A DNA stretch of 41,192 nt. Source: DASZGI01 sp035938995 (GTDB lineage Bacteria > Actinomycetota > Actinomycetes > Streptomycetales > Catenulisporaceae). The notes beneath the pieces were generated by a model. That model searched no databases and was not told where the DNA came from. It was given only the letters and a program-made list of their open reading frames with translations. Shown one piece after another: positions 1 through 7,888 of this stretch. The stretch is taken from assembly GCF_035938995.1 (NCBI RefSeq), contig NZ_DASZGI010000145.1, forward strand, positions 1-41,192. The letters run 5' to 3'. The translations under genes were made by a program, and so were the position numbers. Every line of letters starts with the position of its first letter. The stretch's first letter is position 1.

Positions 1-845
1 ACCGGCGGGGCCGAGGCCCCGGCCGTGACCGCGATGGTCCCGGCGTTCCGGAGCCAGGCCGGGTCGATGTCGTCGGCGCCGTCGATCAGGTGAGCGGCGA
101 CACCGTGGCGGGCGGCCAGTTCGACCAGGCGCCGGGAATTGGAGGAATTGGAGGAGCCGATCACGAGGAGAAGGTCGCATTCATCCAGCACCGCGCGCAC
201 GGCATCTTGCCGATTGGTGGTCGCATAACAGATGTCGTCCGATGGCGGCTCCTGCAAGAGCGGCAGCCGTGTGCGCAGGGCCTCGATCACCTCAGCGACC
301 TCGTCCATGGCGAGAGTCGTCTGAGTCACGTAGGAGACCCGGGACGGGTCAGGCACCTGGAGACTGAAGGCATCTGCGACGTTCTGGACGAGGACAGTGG
401 CCTGAGGTACCTGGCCCAAGGTGCCCTCAGCTTCCTCGTGACCGGCGTGCCCGATCAGCACCACGGTGTCCCCGCGGGCGGCGAACCGGCGGGTCTCGGC
501 ATGGACTTTGGAGACCATGGGGCAGGTCGCGTCGAGCACGGTCAGGTTCCGGGCCGCGGCCTGCTCCCACACCGCCGGGGCGACGCCATGCGCGGAGAAC
601 ACGACGGTCGCCCCGTCGGGGACTTCGTCGAGTTCGTCGACGAACACGACCCCGCGCTCCTCGAGCTGACTTACGACGTGGGTGTTGTGCACGATTTGCT
701 TGCGGACGAATACCGGCCCGACCGCGGCGTCCACGGCGTTCTCGACCATTTGTATGGCGCGCTCGACCCCGGCGCAGAAGGAGCGGGGCGAGGGCAGCAG
801 AACCTTTCGCTGCTGCTGCTGCGGAGACTCTGTCTGCGTGTTCAT
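1..845 (-). CDS. ispH: 4-hydroxy-3-methylbut-2-enyl diphosphate reductase, 3' end outside window
   Basis: IspH (LytB) is the [4Fe-4S] enzyme that makes IPP and DMAPP in the last step of the MEP isoprenoid pathway in the cytoplasm. Reading the minus strand from ATG at 845 gives about 281 residues with the family hallmarks: PSPRSFCAGVERAI near residue 20 (first cluster cysteine), the block VRKQIVHNTHVV, FSAHGV, then LDATCPMVSKVH (second cysteine) and VLIGHAGHEE. Later motifs SYVTQTTLAMDE and DDICYATTNRQDAV (third cysteine) and the SSNSSNSRRL loop are all present. Family members are usually 310-330 residues, so roughly 30-50 C-terminal residues lie beyond base 1. An in-frame GTG nine bases upstream is an alternative start; no strong ribosome site separates them. 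No partner gene of the pathway is visible here. Confidence 0.93.
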   Translation of the reverse strand, partial: MNTQTESPQQQQRKVLLPSPRSFCAGVERAIQMVENAVDAAVGPVFVRKQIVHNTHVVSQLEERGVVFVDELDEVPDGATVVFSAHGVAPAVWEQAAARNLTVLDATCPMVSKVHAETRRFAARGDTVVLIGHAGHEEAEGTLGQVPQATVLVQNVADAFSLQVPDPSRVSYVTQTTLAMDEVAEVIEALRTRLPLLQEPPSDDICYATTNRQDAVRAVLDECDLLLVIGSSNSSNSRRLVELAARHGVAAHLIDGADDIDPAWLRNAGTIAVTAGASAPP

Positions 846-1073
846 CTCAATCACCAATCCCGGTGGGCGATCAACCCGGCCGACATAGGCGGGAGGTCCG
901 CTGTCCATCCGACGGCGGGAGCATGCCTTTGGCCGAAGCCTCGCTACCCCCACCGCCGCCGTCAACGAAGCGGACCAGGTTGAGGCCGATCGACGCCTCT
1001 GCCCCACACGGCGGCGCATCCCTCAGCCACATCTGTCAGGCACAGTGCCCCTTCGCGTTTCCGGTCCGGTCCC

Positions 1074-1302
1074 TGGTCATGCTCTGGGTACGCCGAACAC
1101 GGCCACCAGCAGGGTGACGCGCTCGAGCGTCGTCGGCTCAGTCCCTGGCACGTCGCGAAGCAGGACCCGTTCTTCGAAGACGTGATCGCGAAGCTGCGCA
1201 GGGTCCTGATCTACGTGCACATATCCGGTGCCGCTGCAGGCCACGACAGCCCGTCGGAAAGCCACGTCTACCGACTGGCCAGCCAACTCATCCCAGCGTG
1301 AC
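1074..1302 (+). pseudogene. C-terminal relic of a transposase
   Basis: One plus-strand frame, open from about 1074 to the TGA at 1300-1302, reads with good coding character (LSPWHVAKQDPFFEDVIAK followed by LRRVLI). This resembles the C-terminal end of actinobacterial transposases, as I remember them, that finish with a WH-x-SK-DP-F-D-AKLRRVLI segment and a short tail. No start codon or DDE region is found upstream, so only the tail remains. The call rests on memory of the motif, not on an alignment. The rest of 846-1480 shows no gene I can support. Confidence 0.3.
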
Positions 1303-1500
1303 CGCGAAAGTCGAGAGACTGGGCCGGGCCCGCTGACGCCGAACTCCGCGACGATGACTGTCATCTGGCGGATGTCTGCGCCGGCGCGCTTCGGCACTCT
1401 GAAAGGGCTGACCGTGCACGACCTGCCTCACGCACGGAAGTGCTTCAACCGACGACATGGCCGTGTCCGACCGGGGTTACCCGGTCTGAGAGGTGTACTG

Positions 1501-2121
1501 ATGCAACGCTTTGCGGCCGAGGCACGCGAACAGCGTTTAGGGCAATGCTTCGACGTCATAGACATCGACGGTGACGGGGTCACGACTCGCGGAGATTGGG
1601 AGGATTTCGCCTCCTACCTGTGCTCCCAGTTCCAGGCTCCGATCGATTCCCCGAACGGGGTCCAAGTACGAGACGCCGTCCTGGATTGGTTCCGCGGGAT
1701 CTCGGGCCGCGCGGACGACGGCGACCGCGAGGTGACCCGGTCGGAATTCACCGCACGCTACAGCGGCGACGTGGAGGATGAGCTGGCCGAGCTCATCCTC
1801 CGGTGCATCCACGCGGTCTTCGCGTTGTGCGACCGAAACGCGGACGACCGTCTGTCCCAGCAAGAGTTCGCCGGGTTACTGCGGGCACAGGGCGTACCCG
1901 AACGTACGCTGGCACTGACGATTCAGCACTCGATCGCGAACAATACCGGGATCTCCAAGAAGGAGTACGCAGCCCTCGTGTTCGACTTCTTCCTCATGGC
2001 TGAGGGGCCGAACGTGTCTGGCGGTGCGCCGCCGGTCCGTCCTCCGCCGGCTCCTCACCCAGTCCCCGGCGAAACGCCTCCCGCGCAATTTCCACCCGGC
2101 TGCGCGCCCCCAGCTTCGTGA
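1501..2121 (+). CDS. EF-hand calcium-binding protein with antisense-derived tail
   Basis: A 206-residue cytoplasmic protein of the actinobacterial EF-hand (calerythrin/sarcoplasmic calcium-binding-like) type, probably a calcium sensor or buffer. EF1 is DIDGDGVTTRGD (ligand positions D1, D3, D5, D12) and EF3 is DRNADDRLSQQE (D1, N3, D5, E12); both look able to bind calcium. A second loop (DDGDREVTRSEF) and a fourth (NNTGISKKEY) are degenerate. The ATG at 1501 is chosen because GAGAGG lies at 1488-1493, seven bases upstream; the frame is open further upstream but with no coding signal. Relatives usually stop shortly after the fourth loop. Here about 40 extra proline-rich residues are encoded by the strand opposite the end of the neighbouring LAL gene, giving a 128-bp tail-to-tail overlap. 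Confidence 0.8.
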   Translation: MQRFAAEAREQRLGQCFDVIDIDGDGVTTRGDWEDFASYLCSQFQAPIDSPNGVQVRDAVLDWFRGISGRADDGDREVTRSEFTARYSGDVEDELAELILRCIHAVFALCDRNADDRLSQQEFAGLLRAQGVPERTLALTIQHSIANNTGISKKEYAALVFDFFLMAEGPNVSGGAPPVRPPPAPHPVPGETPPAQFPPGCAPPAS

Positions 2122-4924
2122 GAATGTGCGAGATGTGAGTCTGCACGGTACGCCGGGACAGGGACATGCTCTCAGCGATCTTCGGCGTCGACATGCCCTG
2201 GCCGACGTGGTATGCGACCTTGACCTCGGTGCGGGTGAGAGCCTCCCAGCCGAACGCGGGACGCCGCGTCCTCGGCCCGTGGACGCCGCGACGGATACCG
2301 AGGGTGCGAAGCCGCCGTTCGGCGCGGGCGATGTCCCAGGCGGCGCCGAACCTGTCGTAGAGCTCCACGGCCTCGTTCAGGGCATTCCTGGCTTCGTCCA
2401 TCTTGCCGTGCGCGACGAGCGCCACCGCGAGATCCTCGAGCGTGCCGGCCAGGTCCACCACCGGTCCGGTGGCCCGATAGTGCTCGACGACCCCGCCAAG
2501 CACCACCGGGTCTCGATCGACCAATCCCACGCAGCGGTTTCCGGCTGCATCCGCCCTGGCCGGCCTGCTTTCAGCCGCCGCCTCCTCGCGGCAGACGCGC
2601 AAGGCGTCCTGGACGGCAGAACGATCCTCCACGGAGAGCGCGAGCCGCACGATGTCGGGCAGCCACTGGTGGACCAGCGTCATCTCACCGGGACGTCGTT
2701 GCAGGAACACCGACAGAATCGACAGCGCGTGATGCGGATCACCGTCCTGCTCCGCGACGAGCGCATGCGCCGCGATGAGGAAGTCGCTGTTCTCACGGTC
2801 GCTCGTGTTCACAGGAAGGTTCAATCCGGCGTTCAGCAGGTCTGACGCCGATTGGCGTTCGTCGCGACGTGCGGCGATGAGCGCGGCCACCCCGCGCTGG
2901 AGCAGAGCCGGTCCCCGCTCGCGAAGGCCCGAGTAGGTCACCTCCGCGAGTTCGTCGGCGACCGGGCTCAGCTCGGCCAGCGCGTCGTCCCAGCGTCCGA
3001 ACCAGTACATGAGCACCGCTGCGGTGATGCTCGGAGCCACGAAACCCGAACTGTCGCCCTGGGCGAGTTTTCGCGCTCGGAGCAGAGTCGCTTCGGCATC
3101 GCGCCAGCGGTCGAGGTTCTGCATCGTGAAAATCCGGCTGTCGAGGACGAAGGTCCGCAGATCGGCGTCGTCGGCGCTCATGCCCAGCGTCTCCAGCGCC
3201 CGGTCGACATAGTCCAGCGCGGCGACGTGATCGCGTCGAACGGAACTGATCATCCACAGCGACGTCAGGGCGTACGCGATGCCGAAAGCGTCTCCGACGT
3301 CCTCGCCGACCCGCAGCGCCTGACGCGCGGAGATCTCGGCGGCATCCAGGTCACCGGTATCCGCTCGCTGGAACAACGCCAGCGACGCCAATAGCCGCGC
3401 CCGCCACACGCCTGGCACGTCCGGCTCCGAAAGCGCGCGTTCCACCGTCTCCAAAGCCTGGTGGTTGCGCCCCACGCTGGAGAACGAGCGCGCCAGCAGC
3501 CAGTGGATCTCAGCTCGGGCCGCCGGCTCGGTCGCCACGACGAGCGCTTGACGCGCCCGCCGTGCACCTTCGACGCTGTGGCCCATTGCAAGCAGGGATC
3601 GCGCGAGAGTCACGGTGAGCGATGCCCACTCGCCATCGTGCACCTGTGCCTCGTCAACCTCTCTTTGCAGGAGCTCCAGGCCCACTTCCGGCGCCCGCGC
3701 CAACAAGCGCGGTGCCGCCGCGAGCAGCCAGCGCCGGGCCCAGGCTCCCCCGGCACGTCCGGAGGCCGACAGCTGCTGCGCCACCACCAGCACTTCCGCG
3801 TTCGCGTCGGCCAAGGCCTTCGCCGCGTCCTGGTGCAGCGCCGCACGCATCGCATGGGACGAGCTGTTGTAGAGGATGTTGCGAACCAGCGGGAGGCGAA
3901 ACGCCAACTGCGAATTGACCTCGGTGATGACCCCGGCGGCCAGTGCGTCCTGCACCTCGCCTTCGATCTCGAAGGCCGACCGGCGAAGGAGTACGGCCAA
4001 GTCTCCGACCGTGAACTCGCCGCCGAGCAGTGCCGCGACGCGCAACAGCTCCATCGTCGCCGGCGGTATGAAGCTCAGCCGGTCGCGCAGCGCGGCCACG
4101 AGTGACGGCGGCATCTTGGCGGACAGGTCGGACAGGCCGCCCCCCGTCGCCGCGGTGTTCGCGAAATGCACTGAGCTCAGAGTTCTGATCAGCTCGCGCA
4201 GGTACAGCGGGTTGCCCATCGCGCTGGCCACCAGTGGCGTCATCGATTCTCGCGGGGCGGCTCCGATCATGTTCATCACCAGGGTGTCGACCTCGGATCC
4301 GGTCAGCGGCCCGACCGGGATCACCGTGGCCCCGCGCCGGGCCACGGCTCCGCGGAGTTCCTGCACCGCGGGCCGGCGCGAATTGCGGTGACTCGTGCTG
4401 AGGAGCAGCAGCGGCAGCTGGGCGACTTCGAGCGTCAACCGATGCCACACGGCCAGCGACGCCTCGTCCGCCCAGTGCAGATCGTCGAGCACCATCAACA
4501 CCGGAGACTCCGCGCAAAGCTCGTCTACGAGCACATGCAGCATCTCCGAGGCCGTGTGCACGACATCGTTGACGACCAGGGAGCCGGATCCCTGACGCCG
4601 GAGATAGTCGGCGATCGCCCGGCACCGTTCATCGGAGGAGTCATGCCGGATCCGAAGACAATCGAGCATGGCGCCGAGCGGAAGCCGTTCGGACAATTTG
4701 TCCGCCGTCCCCCAGAACACACTCCAGCCCGCCTCATGCACTGCTTCCGCGCAGGTCGCCGCGAGAACGGACTTTCCGATCCCCGGGTCGCCCTCCACCC
4801 ATGCGACCGAACCCTTGCCGCCCGCGACGGACTCCACAGCGGCATTCAACATCTCGAGCTCTCGCTGCCGTCCTACCCACACGCTCGGGGGATCGACGGG
4901 CCACGCGTCCAAAGCGGCCATCAC
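1994..4924 (-). CDS. LAL-type LuxR family transcriptional regulator
   Basis: A large ATP-binding LuxR-type regulator of about 975 residues. These proteins couple an N-terminal STAND-type ATPase to a C-terminal DNA-binding domain and often switch on pathway genes. The Walker A motif GDPGIGKS is at residues 45-52 and the Walker B-like VLMVLDDLHWAD at about 142-153. A long alpha-helical TPR-like region fills roughly 350-870. The LuxR helix-turn-helix begins near LTRTEVKVAYHVGQGMS and ends at SRRTVQTHISHILTKLGARS. The start is GTG at 4924 or the adjacent ATG at 4921. The GTGATG start overlaps the TGA of an upstream open frame ending at 4921, so translation may be coupled to it. The 3' end overlaps the EF-hand gene. 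No target genes are evident nearby. Confidence 0.9.
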   Translation of the reverse strand: MMAALDAWPVDPPSVWVGRQRELEMLNAAVESVAGGKGSVAWVEGDPGIGKSVLAATCAEAVHEAGWSVFWGTADKLSERLPLGAMLDCLRIRHDSSDERCRAIADYLRRQGSGSLVVNDVVHTASEMLHVLVDELCAESPVLMVLDDLHWADEASLAVWHRLTLEVAQLPLLLLSTSHRNSRRPAVQELRGAVARRGATVIPVGPLTGSEVDTLVMNMIGAAPRESMTPLVASAMGNPLYLRELIRTLSSVHFANTAATGGGLSDLSAKMPPSLVAALRDRLSFIPPATMELLRVAALLGGEFTVGDLAVLLRRSAFEIEGEVQDALAAGVITEVNSQLAFRLPLVRNILYNSSSHAMRAALHQDAAKALADANAEVLVVAQQLSASGRAGGAWARRWLLAAAPRLLARAPEVGLELLQREVDEAQVHDGEWASLTVTLARSLLAMGHSVEGARRARQALVVATEPAARAEIHWLLARSFSSVGRNHQALETVERALSEPDVPGVWRARLLASLALFQRADTGDLDAAEISARQALRVGEDVGDAFGIAYALTSLWMISSVRRDHVAALDYVDRALETLGMSADDADLRTFVLDSRIFTMQNLDRWRDAEATLLRARKLAQGDSSGFVAPSITAAVLMYWFGRWDDALAELSPVADELAEVTYSGLRERGPALLQRGVAALIAARRDERQSASDLLNAGLNLPVNTSDRENSDFLIAAHALVAEQDGDPHHALSILSVFLQRRPGEMTLVHQWLPDIVRLALSVEDRSAVQDALRVCREEAAAESRPARADAAGNRCVGLVDRDPVVLGGVVEHYRATGPVVDLAGTLEDLAVALVAHGKMDEARNALNEAVELYDRFGAAWDIARAERRLRTLGIRRGVHGPRTRRPAFGWEALTRTEVKVAYHVGQGMSTPKIAESMSLSRRTVQTHISHILTKLGARSRVEIAREAFRRGLGEEPAEDGPAAHRQTRSAPQP

Positions 4925-5125
4925 GCCTGCCCTGCGACGGCCGCAGCCGACCGGGCTTCATCTCCGACTCCGACGCCCCAGAAGATCCCACCGGGGAACG
5001 TGCACTCCGCATAGATGGCGGTTCTCATTCCCCGGGCGGTCCGCTCCCTGATCGCGTCTTGGTGCGAGCCGGAGAACCTCACGGCTTCGCAGACTTCGAG
5101 CGCGAACTCCGCGGTTCGGTGTCGT
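4921..5125 (-). pseudogene. fragment resembling LeuA regulatory (dimerisation) domain
   Basis: The minus-strand frame ending at 4921 contains AIYAECTFPGGIFWGVGVG near its C terminus. This resembles the end of the 2-isopropylmalate synthase regulatory domain, where a strand of the form AAYVE--------WGVGID is typical. The frame can be followed upstream to 5262, but the first half looks non-coding and enters IS-like repeats, so the N-terminal part appears lost. Its stop overlaps the start of the LAL regulator (TGATG), the arrangement of a coupled operon. It could be a live small protein sensing an amino acid for the regulator, or a chance relic. The family call is tentative. Confidence 0.35.
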
Positions 5126-5220
5126 CGATGATGTGGGCGCAATGCGACTCCAGATGGCCTGCAAGCCATGTTCGACTCACCGGACCCGGGTTGGCCTCGA
5201 TCTTGGCTTGGCAACCTGAC

Positions 5221-5260
5221 GGTGTCCACCCCAAAGTAACGGTGTCCACCTGAAAGTAAC
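5221..5260. repeat. tandem 20-bp repeat, probable IS end
   Basis: Two 20-base units, GGTGTCCACC-CC-AAAGTAAC and GGTGTCCACC-TG-AAAGTAAC, lie end to end and differ at two bases. Read on the minus strand the block begins TGTTACTTTCAGGTGGACACC. Short repeats of this kind next to a TGTT terminus are typical of IS21-like element ends. No istA/istB coding is found beside it, so only an end would be left. Confidence 0.4.
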
Positions 5261-5262
5261 AC

Positions 5263-5703
5263 TGTTGGACCGGGTAGTGAACAGCGAGTAAGGTAATGGC
5301 CTGATACACCGTGACCGTCCGAGCAGCCGGACGTCCCGGTGCCAGCTACCGAGACTGACTGCTCGGCCCGACTTTCCTCGGACGCTCCGTCCGGATGACC
5401 TTATCGGCGCTCAGAGCATGGAGACCGCCCAGCGGGCGTGCCACCTTCATCTCGGAGACGTCGGGCAATAAGCCCCGTGTGCTCGCCGTTTACCCGATGT
5501 TCTTCCCATCATGAGGCGGGAACGAGTGCTGGCTACAGAAAGAGCACGACGCGGGCGAGCTCGGTGGCGAACTCCGGGTCGCCCTGGAAGAAGTCCCCGG
5601 TGAGCTGTGCTACTTGCTCGTCATCGGTGACGTGATGGTTTCCGCTCAATTCATGATCAGCCCCCTGGGCTCGGGTCGGGCGGGCATGGCGGCGCAGCTC
5701 GAG
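5263..5703. other. intergenic region without a supported gene
   Basis: No convincing gene is seen. There is a short inverted repeat CGTCCG-AGCAGC-CGGACG near 5313-5332. A minus-strand frame at about 5530-5640 reads DDEQVAQLTGDFFQGDPEF and ends after some 30 residues; it has coding flavour but no family I can name and only a TTG start. Confidence 0.4.
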
Positions 5704-6474
5704 TCAGTGAGGCGAGGCGGCGTGGTGGAACACGATCGCGGCCTCGACGCGATTGGAGCAGCCCATCTTGGTCAACAGCCGGCTGATATGGGCCTTGACC
5801 GCGCCCTCGCTCATGTAGAGCTCCCGGGCGATCTTCAGGTTGGCCAGCCCGCCCGCCAGATGCGCCAACACCTCACGCTCACGTTCGGTCAGGCTGTCGA
5901 CCAGCGCGCGAGACTTCTTGGCCCGCTCCACGTCGAATCCGGCGAACCTGTTGATCAGGCGTCGGGCCACACACGGCGTGAGCACCGCGTCACCGGCCAC
6001 TGCCGCCCGTACGCTGCCCGCCAGCTCGGCCGGGTCGCAGTCCTTGAGCAGGAAGCCGGTGACCCCCGCGCTCAGCGCCCGGAAGACCAACTCGTCGGTC
6101 ACGACGGCCGCGAGCGCGACCACACGCGTCTGCGGAATCTTCCGCCGCAGCATGGCGACGGCGGACACCATGTCCGAGTCCGGGATCGAGACGTCGACGA
6201 CCAGCACGTTGGGCCTCGAGCGCAGCACGAGATCGATCATGCTGTGCGCGTCGTACGCGTCCCCTATCACCGTCATGCCGGCGCCGGCATCCAGGATGCT
6301 CCGCATGCCCGCACGGGTGAGTGCTTCCTTGACCACGATTCCGACCGTCGCCGGCTCGGACCCCGGGCGTTCCGCCGGAGCCTGTGGGCGAACCTTTACC
6401 TGCGACGACACCGGCGCCCCGGCCATCGGCCGCACCGAACGGCCAGGGGCCGTGATCAATGCCGATCCAGCCAT
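5704..6474 (-). CDS. NarL/FixJ-family response regulator
   Basis: A 256-residue two-component response regulator. The receiver domain begins near ATVGIVVKEALTRAGM, carries the phospho-acceptor aspartate in LVVDVSIPDSDM and the conserved lysine in FLLKDCDPAEL. The C-terminal LuxR helix-turn-helix runs from SLTEREREVLAHLAGGLANL to YMSEGAVKAHISRLLTKMG. The frame is open far upstream, but that part has no coding character. ATG at 6474 is preferred because AGGGTGGAAG precedes it; ATGs at 6495 and 6426 are possible. No histidine kinase gene is adjacent, so it is an orphan here; the nearby RsbW-like ATPase is not a sensor kinase. Confidence 0.87.
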   Translation of the reverse strand: MAGSALITAPGRSVRPMAGAPVSSQVKVRPQAPAERPGSEPATVGIVVKEALTRAGMRSILDAGAGMTVIGDAYDAHSMIDLVLRSRPNVLVVDVSIPDSDMVSAVAMLRRKIPQTRVVALAAVVTDELVFRALSAGVTGFLLKDCDPAELAGSVRAAVAGDAVLTPCVARRLINRFAGFDVERAKKSRALVDSLTEREREVLAHLAGGLANLKIARELYMSEGAVKAHISRLLTKMGCSNRVEAAIVFHHAASPH

Positions 6475-7202
6475 ATCTTCCACCCTGCCCCTCATTCGAC
6501 TGCCGGCCGGCCTCACATCCGACGAGATATCTGGCGTCCGGTCTCTCCTGATGACGATCGCGGGGTCCTGCTCCGACGGCATCGGCGAGTAGACGTAGGT
6601 TTCCTGCTTGTTCGAATCGGCGCCGGACCCCTCCAGACCGGTGCGGCGGTCAAGGCCGCTATACCTCATTCGGCCGGTTGACCTGCAGCCATGCGGTGAG
6701 GCGGCATAGGAACAGTGAGCGGCGCAGGCGGCTGGACAAACCGATGCTGCAACCGATGTAGGCCATCTGGCGGATACGACGCCCCGCTGCCCGTACTGCA
6801 CCGTCTTCGACGCGTGCGCGGGAGCCGAACCCGAGGGGGTCGCGAGGTGCTCCCGGAGGTGCACTGGATCAACGTTGGTCCGGTCGGCTGGGGTTCGAAG
6901 AATGAGGGTACGGTCTCTTGCGCTCGGCACTCGGCGATGTCGATCAGGGGCGTGGGGTGCCGGTGTCCTGGGAAGGTGCCGTCCCAAGAAATAGGTCACC
7001 TTACGGATGTTCCGGCTGCCATCGGGCCGCACGCTGACAACGAGGGTCGAAGTGGCTCTCGAAGGCCCAGGCACCCCACAGAGATGAGGTCCTCTCATGA
7101 GGCGAGTCCGGATCCGCGTGCCACGTCGCCCCACCCCCCTTCCGCCCCTGGATCTGCGGACGCCCTCGGGCCGCAGACTGCCGTACTGAGGAGTCGATTC
7201 CG
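6475..7202. other. intergenic region between divergent regulators
   Basis: About 730 bases separate the response regulator from the RsbW-like gene. It must hold both promoters, but I cannot point to clear -35/-10 pairs. A minus-strand stretch at about 6665-6770 (MAYIGCSIGLSSRLRRSLFL) is open but unrecognised. Confidence 0.4.
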
Positions 7203-7664
7203 ATGGCCGTGATGAGTCCGGAACGATCGCACCCGACGTCGGTGCCGAGGCGTACGTCAGCCATCTGGCGTGGGCGCTTCCCGGCCACCGCGGACCAAGT
7301 CGCCGTTGCGCGCCGGGCGGTGAGTACCGAGCTCTTCGGGTACTCAGAACTCGACGACGTGGTCCTCATCGTGAGTGAGCTCGCGACGAACGCGATCCGC
7401 CACTCGCGATCCGGCCAGGGAGGATTGTTCGAGGTCATCTTGCGCGACCTCGACTCGGCGGTGCGCATCGAGGTCCGCGACGAAGGCAAAGACGGCCTCC
7501 AGCCGCTGCAACCGCTTCCCGGTACGGACGAGGCGCTGGCCGAATCACACCGAGGCCTGGAAATCGTCCAGCTGTTGGCCGACCGCTGGGGATGCATCCG
7601 CGAGGAATCGCACACCGTCGTTTGGTGCGACGTGCGGTCGGCCGTAGGACGAGGCGTCGCCTGA
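7203..7664 (+). CDS. RsbW-like ATP-binding protein (HATPase_c_2)
   Basis: A 153-residue stand-alone GHKL ATPase of the anti-sigma-factor kinase (RsbW/SpoIIAB) type that is abundant in actinomycetes. Such proteins bind sigma factors or phosphorylate anti-anti-sigma partners. The N-box is ELATNAIRHS (residues about 60-69), the G1 box is VRDEGKDG and the G2 region is SHRGLEIVQLLADRWG. GAGGAG lies about nine bases before ATG 7203. No sigma factor or STAS partner is adjacent, so its target cannot be read from context. Confidence 0.85.
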   Translation: MAVMSPERSHPTSVPRRTSAIWRGRFPATADQVAVARRAVSTELFGYSELDDVVLIVSELATNAIRHSRSGQGGLFEVILRDLDSAVRIEVRDEGKDGLQPLQPLPGTDEALAESHRGLEIVQLLADRWGCIREESHTVVWCDVRSAVGRGVA

Positions 7665-7888
7665 CAGCAGCGGGAGTTGGCGGCTCGGCCTGTCCCGCGA
7701 GCGCCGCAGGGCCTATCCGCCAGATGACCTCACCCGATTCGAGCAATAGATGATCGCCTGATCGCTGCAGAGAAAACCTCAATGCTCACATGACGTCACC
7801 GACCGATCACCTGTATTGTTGATGCGTAAGCAAATGTTTCCAGTGCGCATCACCGATGCTGCGTGAGCAGGCCGGGAAGCAGGAGCAT

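Noticed and set aside
90..983. Long plus-strand open frame over the ispH region
   Set aside because: The minus strand here encodes clear IspH motifs; the plus frame is its shadow.
1077..1397. Minus-strand 106-residue open frame
   Set aside because: It lies opposite a transposase-like reading and has no motif; the plus-strand reading is more protein-like.
6475..7134. Upstream extension of the response regulator frame
   Set aside because: Composition is non-coding, there are no domains, and better starts exist near the receiver domain.
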